Shown here one piece after another: positions 52,865-61,724 of a stretch of DNA of 64,000 bases. How positions within the stretch are numbered: position 1 is the stretch's first letter; each line of letters begins with the position of its first letter. The notes under the pieces were generated by a model that was given only the letters and a program-made list of their open reading frames with translations, was not told where the DNA came from and did not search any database. The position numbers were made by a program, and so were the translations under genes. This DNA is from Sphingomonas sp. MA1305 (GTDB lineage: Bacteria > Pseudomonadota > Alphaproteobacteria > Sphingomonadales > Sphingomonadaceae). The stretch is from positions 930,001 through 994,000 of the forward strand of contig NZ_RCVT01000002.1 in assembly GCF_016107325.1 (NCBI RefSeq). The letters are read 5' to 3'.

Positions 52865-53082
52865 CCCGCATCGATAGCATATCACCGACGCGGTCCAAGC
52901 TCCGATCGGGTCGTCCCCTGCGGGCGGCGGCACGAGGCTGCGATGATCGATCACCCGCGGGCGCTTCGCCCCGGCCAGCGTTACGTCGCTATTTGTTCTT
53001 CTAATGTTCTTGCGAATCAGCGGGCTATCGACGTAGCCTGTCGATAGCCGGTCGTCGGCGAACCGTTTGAAGGAGCCTTGGC

Positions 53083-53289
53083 ATGGAGCACGATCTCCAG
53101 CTGCGTGCGGCTGCGCGCGCGATCTATGACGCCTGCTATCCATCGGAGGAATGGGCGCCCTGCGGTTTCGACGAAGCGGAGCGGTTCGGCACCGTGCATT
53201 ATCGCCAAGCCGTCGGTGCAGCCCAGGATGCCCGCCGCGCGCTGACGCCGTCCGAGCATCGGCAGCTTTTGTTGTCGATCGTGCTGTGA
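53083..53289 (+). CDS. Small hypothetical protein
   Basis: 68 residues with an aromatic N-terminal half (AARAIYDACYPSEEWAPCGF) and a helical C-terminus (QAVGAAQDARRALTPSEHRQ). Not recognised. It has a good AAGGAG site eight bases before the ATG, and codon use like its neighbours. Divergent from the response regulator. It may be a small cytosolic protein of sphingomonads. Confidence 0.6.
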   Translation: MEHDLQLRAAARAIYDACYPSEEWAPCGFDEAERFGTVHYRQAVGAAQDARRALTPSEHRQLLLSIVL

Positions 53290-53595
53290 CCGGGCGGTCG
53301 GCGATGACGGTGACGCGTCGCGCAGCATGCGAGCCGTTCCGCCACCGGCGGCTTTCAGGACGAAGCGATCGCGCGCGGCCAGTGCGAAAACGTACCGGCG
53401 AGCGAGTGAACTGCTTTTCATTTGTAAAGGGCCGGACGAGGGCTCAACTGGAGCATGTCAGGCGCTCTCCCCCGGGTTGCCTGCCAGGCGCCGTCACACC
53501 TCCCGTAAGTGACGGCGCCAACTCCATCTCGGAGTGACGGTGCGCGAGAACCGGCTGGTCTGCCGCATCGTCGCGCTGCCGGCAGACCGCGAAAC
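53290..53595. other. Intergenic, no supported gene
   Basis: Overlapping short frames only. An inverted repeat CACCTCCCGTAAGTGACGG near 53500 followed by a second GAGTGACGG at 53531 is a short direct repeat of unknown use. Nothing else stands out. Confidence 0.45.
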
Positions 53596-53898
53596 TCAGA
53601 TGCGCGGATCGGTTGATCGACGCGCTTTGTTCGTCTCGACCGCAATGTATTCGGACGTGCGCAGGTTGATGCGATCGTACAACTCGAGCAATGTGTTGAC
53701 CTCGTCGATCACCGTCTGATGCTCGCGGCGGTAACGCTCGCTGGCATCCGACAAAGCGACGCCGTCACGTCCGTCATGGATGGAGAAGCCTTGATCCAGG
53801 AGCCAGATGGCATCCTGCGCCCGCGAGCGTTGCCGCCGCAGGTGGAAGACCCACTGGTCGATGATACCCGAGGGAACCAGCCGTTCGATTTCGCCCAT
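53596..53898 (-). CDS. Hypothetical protein, about 100 residues
   Basis: Helical, charged protein beginning MGEIERLVPSGIIDQWVFHL, with RRQRSRAQDAIWLLDQGFSI and a long helix TVIDEVNTLLELYDRINLRT. No known family recalled. The ATG at 53898 is the likely start, since the extended frame upstream is arginine- and serine-rich. It is divergent from the MFS gene, with 266 bp between. Confidence 0.55.
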   Translation of the reverse strand: MGEIERLVPSGIIDQWVFHLRRQRSRAQDAIWLLDQGFSIHDGRDGVALSDASERYRREHQTVIDEVNTLLELYDRINLRTSEYIAVETNKARRSTDPRI

Positions 53899-54164
53899 AT
53901 CGGAATGGTATCGACACCGTGCGTGCCGCGCCAGTGACTGGTTGGCCCATGACCCCGCGGACAAGGTCGTGCGAAGTCCTGCATGCGGCGAGCCTGCTTC
54001 GCCAAGGCCGGCGGTCACGTTCGCAACGACCGACGGGGTCGATCACGTTGCCGGCGAGATGCACGGTAGCGACCGGCGCCACGCCATCACAGATTAATTT
54101 GGCCGACGCGGACATATCGCGAGTGACCCGAGTTTGATCGGCACGCAACGGCGGGAAACACCTC

Positions 54165-55445
54165 ATGGCGACGGCAGCCGCAACCATCCGATCGCAGGAC
54201 GCTGGACCGCAGCGGTCTTCACCGGGCAAGACCCTCGATGCGCTCAATTTCTTCCTCGCCGATGTCCGCGATGGCCTGGGGCCCTATCTGGCGATCTATC
54301 TGATTGCGGTGCGCGGCCCGGCGCATGGCTGGAACGAGGCGACGGTCGGCATGGTGCTGACCATCGCCGGGATCGTTGGGCTTTTGACGCAAACGCCGGC
54401 CGGCAGCCTGATCGACAAGAGCCGCAACAAGCCCCAAATCGTCATGATCGCGGCCTTGCTGGTGACCCTGACCAGTGTCTCGCTACCGTTCGTTCGCGGC
54501 TTCGCAATGATGACCGTGACCCAATCCATCGCCGCCGTGGCAGGGGCGATATTCGCGCCGGCGATATCCGGTATCACCCTCGGCCTGGTTGGACCCAAGA
54601 TGTTCGCCCGGCGGGTGGGACGAAACGAGGCATTCAATCACGCCGGCAATGCGGTTTCGGCAGCCCTTGCGGGGGCATTGGCCTGGCGTTTCGGCCCCGT
54701 GGTCGTGTTCTGGCTGATGGGTGCGTTGACCGTCGCCAGCATCATGAGTGCCTCACGCATCTGCAATGACGACATCGACAATGCGGTCGCTCGCGGGCTC
54801 GATTGCGAACCGGAAGAGGGGTGCGAAGAGCCGAGCGGCTGGAAGACGCTGGTCGAGAACAAGCCGCTGCTGATCTTCGCGGTCATTGCATTTCTCTTCC
54901 ATCTCTCCAACGCCGCCATGCTGACATCGGTCAGCCAGTTGCTCGCCAAGACGGTCGGCAAGGATCAGGCGACCTCGCTCACCGCCGCCTGCATCGTCGC
55001 GGCGCAACTCGTGATGGTACCGGTCGCGATCATCGTCGGCCGGCACACGGAAAGCTGGGGTACCAAGCCGATCTTCCTTGTCGCCTTCGCAGTTCTGGCG
55101 ATGCGCGGGGCGCTCTATACGGTGTCTGACGACCCCTATTGGCTGGTGGGCGTGCAAGCGCTCGATGGCGTGGGTGCGGGGATCTTCGGGGCATTGTTTC
55201 CCGTGATCATCGCCGACCTCACCGATGGTACCGGCCGCTTCAACGTCAGCCAGGGCGCCGTGGCCACGACCCAAAGCCTTGGCGCCGCGCTGTCGGCGTC
55301 GCTCGCCGGTTCCGTTATCATCTGGGCAGGCTATAGCGTCAGCTTTCTCACCCTGGCGGCGATCGCCGTTGCCGGCTTGCTGCTCTACCTCCTCGCCATG
55401 CCGGAAACGAAGATGCAGCGTCGAAGTCCGCAGCCGGCGACCTGA
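54165..55445 (+). CDS. MFS transporter
   Basis: A 426-residue major facilitator with 12 predicted helices. The first lies at LNFFLADVRDGLGPYLAIYL. The loop 2-3 signature is GSLIDKSRNKPQIVMIAALL (a variant of GxxxDRxGRR). The central loop (RICNDDIDNAVARGLDCEPE) is unusually acidic. Helix 7 starts at PLLIFAVIAFLFHLSNAAML. The family includes drug and nitrate-type exporters in sphingomonads; the substrate is not predictable. It stands alone on the plus strand. Confidence 0.92.
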   Translation: MATAAATIRSQDAGPQRSSPGKTLDALNFFLADVRDGLGPYLAIYLIAVRGPAHGWNEATVGMVLTIAGIVGLLTQTPAGSLIDKSRNKPQIVMIAALLVTLTSVSLPFVRGFAMMTVTQSIAAVAGAIFAPAISGITLGLVGPKMFARRVGRNEAFNHAGNAVSAALAGALAWRFGPVVVFWLMGALTVASIMSASRICNDDIDNAVARGLDCEPEEGCEEPSGWKTLVENKPLLIFAVIAFLFHLSNAAMLTSVSQLLAKTVGKDQATSLTAACIVAAQLVMVPVAIIVGRHTESWGTKPIFLVAFAVLAMRGALYTVSDDPYWLVGVQALDGVGAGIFGALFPVIIADLTDGTGRFNVSQGAVATTQSLGAALSASLAGSVIIWAGYSVSFLTLAAIAVAGLLLYLLAMPETKMQRRSPQPAT

Positions 55446-55819
55446 TCTTCGCTATCCTCGGCAGCGTCGGCCGTAGGGGGAGAGCGGGTGACGCCCTGGC
55501 CTCACGATTGCCTTCTATCGGCGTCGGCAGACCCTGACCGTGCCGCTGCGAAGCAGATCGCTTCGCCAAGGGCGCCCTGCCGCAGGGAGTTCACGAGCCG
55601 ACGGCAGGGCGTGATCGGATGATGTGGCGAACGGCCATCGCCGGCAAGCGCCGCGCGCGGTGCATTCCGTGATAGAATCCCGAGTTGATACAATCTGTTG
55701 GATCGATGCGCGTCGCTGGAGGCAATTCTCCCGCCAGGTCGTGGCCGCCTATAGCGTCCTGTGCAATACGGTGTCGTCATCGCGGCCCCGCTCGCGTCCC
55801 TCTAGGCGAGACCGCCCCG
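55446..55819. other. Intergenic, no supported gene
   Basis: The 374 bp between convergent MFS and PAP2 genes contain only short frames. GCCTGCCGC-type GC runs could fold as terminators but none has a T-run. Confidence 0.5.
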
Positions 55820-56383
55820 TCAGGTTGCGGACGAACCAGCGCGCCCCATGGTGGTGGCAAGGTAGCCGGCGATGCCACCGATGACGCCCCCAGCCGCCAG
55901 ATCGCTCACATAATGTTTCGATCGTGGGATCTGGATAAAGGCGATAGCCGCAGCAGCGGCATAGGCCGGCAGGCGTGCGCGCGGATAGGCGCCGGCGATC
56001 ACGGAAGCGACGGCGATCGCGCCGGCCGTATGTCCCGACGGGAAGCTGTTGTGCTCGCTGTCGCGGCTGTCGCCGGGCTCCATCACATAGGGCGTGCCGT
56101 CATCGACGGCTTCGGGGCGGGTCCGATCGATCCGGTGCTTGATCGCATCCTTCATTGCCGTCGCCAGCAGCTCGGCGGCGAGCATCCTGCCGCCCGTTGC
56201 CGCCAGTCGCCGGTCGCCACGCACCGCTCCGCTCAGCAGGATCGCCGTACACAGCGTGATCAGCTGGGGTTGATCGGCAATCTCGCTCAACCACCCCGCG
56301 ACCTTGACCGGCGCCGCCGTCCTGGCCGGCGCCGCCGCATCCGCGATCGCCAGGTCCGCTTGCTCTATCCCGCCGCTCTGCAT
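55820..56383 (-). CDS. PAP2-superfamily membrane phosphatase
   Basis: A 187-residue phosphatidic acid phosphatase type 2. The three phosphatase motifs are complete: Kx6RP (KHRIDRTRP), PSGH (HNSFPSGHTAGA) and SRx5H-like (IPRSKHYVSDLAAG). Several hydrophobic helices surround them, consistent with an inner-membrane enzyme acting on lipid phosphates such as undecaprenyl pyrophosphate. The N-terminal 20 residues are alanine-rich. Neighbours are unrelated. Confidence 0.92.
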   Translation of the reverse strand: MQSGGIEQADLAIADAAAPARTAAPVKVAGWLSEIADQPQLITLCTAILLSGAVRGDRRLAATGGRMLAAELLATAMKDAIKHRIDRTRPEAVDDGTPYVMEPGDSRDSEHNSFPSGHTAGAIAVASVIAGAYPRARLPAYAAAAAIAFIQIPRSKHYVSDLAAGGVIGGIAGYLATTMGRAGSSAT

Positions 56384-56422
56384 CGCCTATCAGCGCAGAT
56401 CGGGCAGTGCGGTTCCCGCTCT

Positions 56423-56668
56423 TTAATCCTTCGCGGTCAGCGGTACCGACGGTCGCGCGGCCGCTCGGCTGACGGTGGCCGGGCGCTCCTCGCGATCGGC
56501 GATGTGTCGCGTGGCGTAGAGGTGGCGCAGGATCAGGGCGAGGTCATTCTCGGTCAGCTGGGACGCCGGATCGATCAGCACCCCCTCTGGCAGGGGTTCA
56601 ACCCACGCGGAAAGCCGGTTGCACGCAGCGGCCAGTTCGGGGTCGGCCATGTCGTCGAAGCTCGCCAT
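56423..56668 (-). CDS. Small hypothetical protein
   Basis: 81 residues, not recognised. MASFDDMADPELAAACNRLS suggests an amphipathic helical start, and LTENDLALILRHLYATRHIA a second helix; the C-terminus is low-complexity. Same strand as PAP2 and directly upstream of it, so perhaps co-transcribed. Divergent from the HIRAN gene, with 51 bp between starts. Confidence 0.55.
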   Translation of the reverse strand: MASFDDMADPELAAACNRLSAWVEPLPEGVLIDPASQLTENDLALILRHLYATRHIADREERPATVSRAAARPSVPLTAKD

Positions 56669-56719
56669 CGGTGCAAGCTAGGTCTTCCGGCGATAGCCGC
56701 AAGGGCATAGGTCGGCATC

Positions 56720-57154
56720 ATGCAGGAACTGACCCTTGCCGTGGTCGGGATCGACTTCCCGAATGCCGATGGCAGCAATCGGCGGTCGGAAGCGATGATG
56801 ACGCTGCCGGGCGATCCGGTCACGCTGAGTCCGGAGCCCAAGAACAAGCATGATCGCAACGCCATCGCCGTGCTCGGTCCGCACGGCGTGCAGCTGGGCT
56901 ATGTCAGCGCCGAGCGGGCATCCTTCATCGCGGGGCGGATGTCGCGCGGCGAGGAGGTCGCCGCGATCTTCCAGGGCATGGACGGGCGCGCGGCGTTCAT
57001 CCGGCTGCGGTTCGGGGGCGGTGTACCGACGTTGCCGATCCGTCCGGTCACACGCACGGCGTCATCATCGTCCGATGATCTGCCGGACCGACCTGAAACG
57101 GACGCAGGCGACTCGTTCGTGCCCGATGAGGACGGTCCCGAATGGGGGGCGTGA
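56720..57154 (+). CDS. HIRAN-domain protein
   Basis: A 144-residue protein that is essentially one HIRAN domain. LTLAVVGIDFPNADGSNRRS, then EPKNKHDRNAIAVLGPHGVQ and LGYVSAERASFIAGRMSRGE are the conserved blocks. HIRAN domains recognise 3' DNA ends or stalled forks in HLTF-like proteins. Here there is no helicase partner within the chain, and the C-terminal 40 residues are acidic and disordered. Start at 56720. Role unknown. Confidence 0.87.
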   Translation: MQELTLAVVGIDFPNADGSNRRSEAMMTLPGDPVTLSPEPKNKHDRNAIAVLGPHGVQLGYVSAERASFIAGRMSRGEEVAAIFQGMDGRAAFIRLRFGGGVPTLPIRPVTRTASSSSDDLPDRPETDAGDSFVPDEDGPEWGA

Positions 57155-57817
57155 CGGGCGCCATCCGACCTTGGCCAGCATTCGGCTTCAGAACGTCGGT
57201 CCCTGCTGCACAGCTCAGGCCCGGAGCCGTGTCTCGTCAGAAGCCGCGGCGTAGCACGCGCCACCACCGGCGCAGGCGCTGCCAGAGCGTCTCGCGCGCC
57301 GGCGGCCTGCGGCGGGCCGGCTGGCGCAGCCGGCGATCGTGCCGATCAAGAGGGCGTTTCACCATCCGGCCAGCATAGCGCGGCGGTGTTCACCGGCGGT
57401 GAACGCGCTGGTCCGGTTCGGTTCAGCTCCTACAACCTTGGTGACGAATCGTTAACCATGGGCGGCTATGGCCGGGGGGTGGAGCAAACCTGCTTCCACG
57501 GACAGCAGGTCGCCCCGTCTCTTGCGTATCAGGGAGGCGGGGCGACTTGTCCGAGACGCCGCCGCCGCGTGCCCCCTATGGAGCGGACGTGCGACGCGGA
57601 CCGCCTCCCCGGCTTACACCCCTGGAAAGATGTCGACCCGGCGACCCTGCCTTCGGATCGCCGAACGTCGTCCGCATCGTGGCGACATGCCTGATGCCGG
57701 CCGCCGCGCCGGGCAAACTACCAGACGATCTACCAGCCGGCCGGGTGCGAGCGCATCATGGTCGCAGGGGCGGACGTCGCCTAGCGTCACGGCCGACATG
57801 AGCGAAGCGAGGCCGGG
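57155..57817. other. Low-information region; one possible tiny basic ORF
   Basis: No convincing gene larger than 60 codons. On the minus strand, 57365-57237 encodes a 42-residue arginine-rich peptide (MVKRPLDRHDRRLRQPARRR, ending WWRVLRRGF). It has no ribosome site I can defend and could be chance. The part 57540-57810 has scrambled frames only. Confidence 0.4.
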
Positions 57818-57982
57818 ATGAACCGCACGCCAGAGGAAGACCGCGACTATTGGCAGCGCCGCTGCGCCGCGCACCGCGCCATGGCGGCCCGTTGCGACGA
57901 TCCGGGGCAGCGCGGCCTGCACGAGCGGTTCGCCGCGCTCTACGCCGCCCGCTGGCACGACGTGGTGGTAGAAGGCGACTAG
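57818..57982 (+). CDS. Small sphingomonad-type hypothetical protein (54 residues)
   Basis: A 54-residue frame beginning MNRTPEEDRDYWQRRCAAHR and containing ALHERFAALY-like helices (here GLHERFAALYAARWHD). Length and the alternating charged-aromatic pattern resemble short alphaproteobacterial proteins I have seen at such spots. A weak ribosome site (GAGG, 57809-57812) precedes it. Too short for the usual length cut-offs. Confidence 0.6.
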   Translation: MNRTPEEDRDYWQRRCAAHRAMAARCDDPGQRGLHERFAALYAARWHDVVVEGD

Positions 57983-58003
57983 TACACTACTGCAAAGATA
58001 CCA

Positions 58004-58029
58004 GGAACGTTTCGGACTTATCATAAGTT
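58004..58029 (+). promoter_or_regulatory. Candidate EcfG (general stress sigma) promoter
   Basis: GGAAC at 58004-58008, then 17 bases, then AGTT at 58026-58029, fits the alphaproteobacterial EcfG pattern GGAAC-N16/17-CGTT except for one base. It lies 175 bp before the CsbD-like gene, a typical stress regulon member. The reading is inferred from sequence only. Confidence 0.5.
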
Positions 58030-58203
58030 GGTGTGGCCGGATCGGTCGCATGGGGTGGCCGATCGCGAGGGAGAGGTCGGTGCCCGCCAGCTGCGTCGTC
58101 ATCGGTGTGACCCGCGCCCGCGTGTCGTGCGGCACGGCCGGCGCCCGGTCGGCGCGCGCCGCGGCCTGACCCTTACGCCCCCGAAATTTTCCGGAGATTC
58201 CTG

Positions 58204-58605
58204 ATGAACAAGCATGAGGTACACGGCGGCGTCCGCTACGTCGGTGGCAAGGTCGAGAAGGCGGTGGGCGACGCGGTCGACAGCCGCAACTGGCAGGTCG
58301 ACGGCGTCGTCGACCAGGTCGCCGGCGCGGCCGAGAACCTGTTCGGTCGCGCCCAGTCGGTCGCCGGCGACATCGCCGATGCGACCCCCGGCCTGATCGA
58401 CGACGCCCGCGAGCGGCTGGGCGATGCGGCCGACCGTTCCGCGGCCGCGGCCCGTGACGCCGGCCGTGCCACCGCCGATGCGGCGCAGCATGGCGCCCGG
58501 GTCGCGCGCGACTCGGTGCGCGGTAACGAAGGCCTGGTCTTCGCGGCGGCGGCCGCGGTGGTCGGCTATGCGCTCGGCTGGCTGATCCACGGCCGTCGCG
58601 GCTGA
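58204..58605 (+). CDS. CsbD-like stress protein with C-terminal membrane segment
   Basis: A 133-residue protein. The N-terminal part GGVRYVGGKVEKAVGDAVDS, then VDGVVDQVAGAAENLFGRAQ matches CsbD/YjbJ-type stress proteins (repeated Gx2xKxKVG-type turns). The tail GLVFAAAAAVVGYALGWLIH is a single transmembrane helix next to a basic end. A GGAG site is 8 bases upstream. It leads a stress cluster that includes a PAS-LuxR regulator, a second CsbD-like gene and an entericidin. Confidence 0.85.
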   Translation: MNKHEVHGGVRYVGGKVEKAVGDAVDSRNWQVDGVVDQVAGAAENLFGRAQSVAGDIADATPGLIDDARERLGDAADRSAAAARDAGRATADAAQHGARVARDSVRGNEGLVFAAAAAVVGYALGWLIHGRRG

Positions 58606-58615
58606 GATCCGACGG

Positions 58616-60124
58616 GTGTCGACGCTCCAATCCCTGCGCGAGACGGTCGATCTGCGGCATCTGCGGCAGATCATCACCGGGCTCGACGAGGGGGTGATCC
58701 TGATCGATCCGGACCAGAGCCTGCTCTGGGCCAATCACGCCGCGCTGGCGATGCACGGCGTCGAGCGGCTCGAGCAGCTCGGCCGGACGGTCGATGATTA
58801 CCGGGCGCGATTCCAGCTCCGCTACCGCAACAACCACCGCCTGTCGGCGGACGATTATCCGATCGAGCGCGTCGTCGCCGGCGATTCCTTTTCGGAGGTG
58901 ATCGTCGAGGTCACCGTTGCCGGCGAGGATACGCCGCGCTGGGTCCATCAGGTGCGCAGTCTGGTGCTCAACGACGCCGACGACGGCGCGCCGTCCTGCG
59001 TCGTGCTGGTCATCCAGGACGTGTCGGCGCGGTTCGAGGCGGAGGACCGGTTTGAACAATCGTTCAACGCCAATCCCGCGCCGGCGGTGATCTGCCGCCT
59101 GTCCGACCTGCGCTTCGTCAAAGTCAACCAGGGCTTCCTGGAGATGACCGGGCACCAGCGCGACCAGGTGCTGTGCAAGACGGTCTATGACATCGACGTG
59201 CTGCGCGGCGCCGATCGTCGCGACCTTGCCAAGGAACGGCTCGCCGAGGGGCGGACCATTCCGCAGATGGAGGCGGAGTTGGAGATGCCCGACGGCGGCA
59301 GCAAGTTGGTGATCGTCGCCGGCCAGCCGATCGACATGGGCGACCAGCCCTGCATGCTGTTCACCTTCGCCGACCTGGAGCCGCGGCGAAAGGCGGAATC
59401 GCAGCTGCGCCACAGCGAGGAGCGGTTCACCCGGACGTTCCAGATGGCGCCGGTGCCGATGGCGATCGGCGCCCGCGACGGCCATCTGCTGTGCGAGGTC
59501 AACGCCAGTTTCGCGGCGCTGACCGGCTATGCCGCGACCGAGATCATCGGCCGCTCGCTCGCCGATGCCGGCCTGTGGGCGAGCGACGCCGTGCGGTCCG
59601 ACATCGAGGCGGCGATCGAGCATGGCCACGATCTGCGTGGGCACGAGGCGCGGATCACCGCCAAGGACGGTGGCGCGATCGACTGTCTGGTGTCGACCGA
59701 GGCGATCACTTTGGGTGACGATGCCTGCCTGTTGTGGGCGTTCCAAGACATCACCCAGCGCAAGGCGACCGAGCTGGAGCTGGTCGAGGCGATCGAGGCG
59801 GTGATGAAGGACACCAGCTGGTTCAGCCGTTCGATCATGGACAAGCTGGCCCGGCTGCGGGCGCCCCAGCCAGACGAGACCGGCACCGGCATCGACGACC
59901 TGACCGCACGCGAGCGCGAGGTGCTGGCGCTGATCTGCCGCGGGCTGGACGACAAGAGCATCGCCCGCGCGCTCGGCGTCGCGGGCAATACCGTGCGCAA
60001 TCATGTTGCGCGCATCTACGCCAAGATCGGCGTCAACCGCCGCACCGCCGCCGCCGCCTGGGCGCGGGCGCGCGGCTTCGAGAGCGAGGCGATCGCGATC
60101 GGCCCGCGGGAGATGTCGGCATGA
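58616..60124 (+). CDS. Multi-PAS sensor with LuxR-type DNA-binding domain
   Basis: A 502-residue cytosolic protein with three PAS-like domains (about residues 16-140, 140-255 and 260-390). Examples are ITGLDEGVILIDPDQSLLWA, FNANPAPAVICRLSDLRFVK and FQMAPVPMAIGARDGHLLCE. The C-terminal LuxR helix-turn-helix is LTAREREVLALICRGLDDKS, then IARALGVAGNTVRNHVARIY. The start is a GTG at 58616, ten bases after the CsbD-like stop. No kinase domain is visible, so it is a one-component sensor; ligand unknown. Coupled to the next gene through an ATGA overlap. Confidence 0.9.
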   Translation: MSTLQSLRETVDLRHLRQIITGLDEGVILIDPDQSLLWANHAALAMHGVERLEQLGRTVDDYRARFQLRYRNNHRLSADDYPIERVVAGDSFSEVIVEVTVAGEDTPRWVHQVRSLVLNDADDGAPSCVVLVIQDVSARFEAEDRFEQSFNANPAPAVICRLSDLRFVKVNQGFLEMTGHQRDQVLCKTVYDIDVLRGADRRDLAKERLAEGRTIPQMEAELEMPDGGSKLVIVAGQPIDMGDQPCMLFTFADLEPRRKAESQLRHSEERFTRTFQMAPVPMAIGARDGHLLCEVNASFAALTGYAATEIIGRSLADAGLWASDAVRSDIEAAIEHGHDLRGHEARITAKDGGAIDCLVSTEAITLGDDACLLWAFQDITQRKATELELVEAIEAVMKDTSWFSRSIMDKLARLRAPQPDETGTGIDDLTAREREVLALICRGLDDKSIARALGVAGNTVRNHVARIYAKIGVNRRTAAAAWARARGFESEAIAIGPREMSA

Positions 60125-60357
60125 GCACGGACAAGAACGATTCCGATCGCGACGAGGTCGCGCTGGCCAAGGGCGCGGCGCGCGAGGCGATCGGCAAGCT
60201 GATCGGCGATGATGCCGAAGTGCGCGCGGGTCGCGCGCAACAGGCCGGGGCGGGCGATACGCCGTCGCCGGCGAACGGGCGCACGGCGCGCGCACCCGAT
60301 TGGGCGGCGGACGGCAGGGCCGGTGCCGCCCCGAACATGACGAACGAACAGGAGTGA
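60121..60357 (+). CDS. Small CsbD-like protein
   Basis: 78 residues, acidic. The middle EVALAKGAAREAIGKLIGDD continuing as AEVRAGRAQQ is the CsbD core. The C-terminus is disordered. The ATG at 60121 overlaps the PAS-LuxR stop (ATGA). It is followed three bases later by the membrane protein gene, so it belongs to the same transcript. Confidence 0.75.
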   Translation: MSTDKNDSDRDEVALAKGAAREAIGKLIGDDAEVRAGRAQQAGAGDTPSPANGRTARAPDWAADGRAGAAPNMTNEQE

Positions 60358-60359
60358 CT

Positions 60360-61238
60360 ATGGCGACGATTGTGACGACCGGCCGAGTGCCGCTGGAGAC
60401 GACGAGCGAACCGGCGCGCCGCCGGGTGTCGTGGGGTGCGATCTTCGCCGGCGTGGTGATCGCGGTGGCGGTGCAACTGCTGCTCGGCATCCTCGGCACC
60501 GGCATCGGCTTGTCGATGGTCGACCCGGTCGAGGGCTCGACGCCCGGCGCCGCCGGCTTCGGCATCGGCGCGGGGCTGTACTGGCTGATCACCACCGTCG
60601 TCGCGCTCGGCGCGGGCGGCTATGCCGCGGCCCGCGTGTCGGGCGTCACCGAGCGGTTCGACGCGCTGGTCCATGGCCTGGTCGTCTGGGGCGTGACGCT
60701 GATCCTGACGCTGTACCTGCTGACCTCGGCGGTGGGCGGCATCATCGGCGGCGCCTTCCGCACCGTCGGCACGGTCGCGGGTGCAGCCGGATCGACGGTC
60801 GGCGCCGCCGCGCCGAAGGCCGCGCAGATCGCCGGCATCGACACGAACGACGTGCGCGACGAGGCCTCCGCCTATCTGTCCGCCGCGCCGGCCGATCCCG
60901 CCCAGATGACGCCGGAACAGGCCCAGAAGGAAATCGCCAAGCAGCTGCCCGCCCTGGCGCGTGGCGGCAGCGATGGCGCTCAGGCGGAAAGCCGTATCGT
61001 CGACATCGTCGCGGCACAGCGCAAGATCAGCCGCCCGGAGGCGCAGGCGCAGGTGACCCGCGCCAAGGCGCAGTTCGTTCAGGCGAAGAACGAGGCGGTG
61101 CAGACCGCCAAGTCGGCCGCCGATGCCGCCGCCGGCGCGGCTGCCAAGACCTCGTTCATCCTCGTGCTCGCGCTGCTGGTCGGCGCCGGTGCGGCAGCCT
61201 TTGGCGCGACGACGGCAACCCGCCGCCGCCTGCGCTGA
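60360..61238 (+). CDS. Membrane protein of a stress cluster
   Basis: A 292-residue protein with an N-terminal helix ISWGAIFAGVVIAVAVQLLL-type segment (WGAIFAGVVIAVAVQLLLGI), further helices at YWLITTVVALGAGGYAAARV and VVWGVTLILTLYLLTSAVGG, a soluble alanine-rich helical region (residues 170-260) and a C-terminal helix FILVLALLVGAGAAAFGATT. It resembles the YrzE-like/TIGR-type membrane proteins of alphaproteobacteria, without known function. The start has AACAGGAG nearby. Third downstream gene of the CsbD cluster. Confidence 0.8.
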   Translation: MATIVTTGRVPLETTSEPARRRVSWGAIFAGVVIAVAVQLLLGILGTGIGLSMVDPVEGSTPGAAGFGIGAGLYWLITTVVALGAGGYAAARVSGVTERFDALVHGLVVWGVTLILTLYLLTSAVGGIIGGAFRTVGTVAGAAGSTVGAAAPKAAQIAGIDTNDVRDEASAYLSAAPADPAQMTPEQAQKEIAKQLPALARGGSDGAQAESRIVDIVAAQRKISRPEAQAQVTRAKAQFVQAKNEAVQTAKSAADAAAGAAAKTSFILVLALLVGAGAAAFGATTATRRRLR

Positions 61239-61301
61239 GTGTCCGCGGCGGGCCGGCGTATCGGGCCCGCCGCACCCCGTTTTCTTCAGAAGGAGAAGAT
61301 C

Positions 61302-61445
61302 ATGACCGCCAGGATCGTCATCGCTTCCGGCCTTGCCGCCATGCTCGCGCTGACCGCGTGCAACACCGTCAATGGCGCCGGCAAGGATCTGAAGTCCGCC
61401 GGCAGCGCCGTGTCCGACGCGTCGGGTGAGAACAAGAAGAAGTAA
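61302..61445 (+). CDS. Entericidin A/B-family lipoprotein
   Basis: A 47-residue precursor: MTARIVIASGLAAMLALTAC gives a lipobox LTAC, then NTVNGAGKDLKSAGSAVSDA is the entericidin pattern. Members are small lipoproteins that associate with envelope stress or programmed lysis; in alphaproteobacteria they belong to the EcfG regulon. A perfect AAGGAG ribosome site lies eight bases before the ATG. A strong terminator follows. Confidence 0.93.
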   Translation: MTARIVIASGLAAMLALTACNTVNGAGKDLKSAGSAVSDASGENKKK

Positions 61446-61497
61446 TTTCGCCCCCGAAAGGCTGCGATGCCCCCAATCGCGCGGCCTCTCGAACCTG

Positions 61498-61537
61498 CGG
61501 CGGCACGACCCTTGCTCGGTCGGCCGCCGTTTTTTTT
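61498..61537 (+). terminator. Strong rho-independent terminator after entericidin
   Basis: CGGCGGC-A-CGACC, loop CTTGCTC, GGTCG-GCCGCCG, then eight T. The 12-bp stem has one bulged A. It ends the CsbD-to-entericidin transcript. Confidence 0.92.
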
Positions 61538-61724
61538 GGGCATGAGACCGGATGCCGCCCGACAGCGGGGTCGTTGGAATCAAACTGCTCCCGTCACGCG
61601 GTGCGGCGCTAATGCTCGCAGCATCATGCCCCTTCCAGCCCGTGATCCCGATGCATCTCGCCGCGTGACCGCAGCTGGCATTACAACGCTTTCCGCCTGC
61701 CGCTCGCCGCGCTAGGGCTGCCGC
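61538..61724. other. Intergenic, promoter region of DUF2946 gene
   Basis: 187 bp with no gene; promoter elements not clearly identified. Confidence 0.4.

Noticed and set aside
57614..60595. Minus-strand frame of 993 codons over the stress cluster
   Set aside because: Overlaps several confident plus-strand genes; low-complexity shadow.
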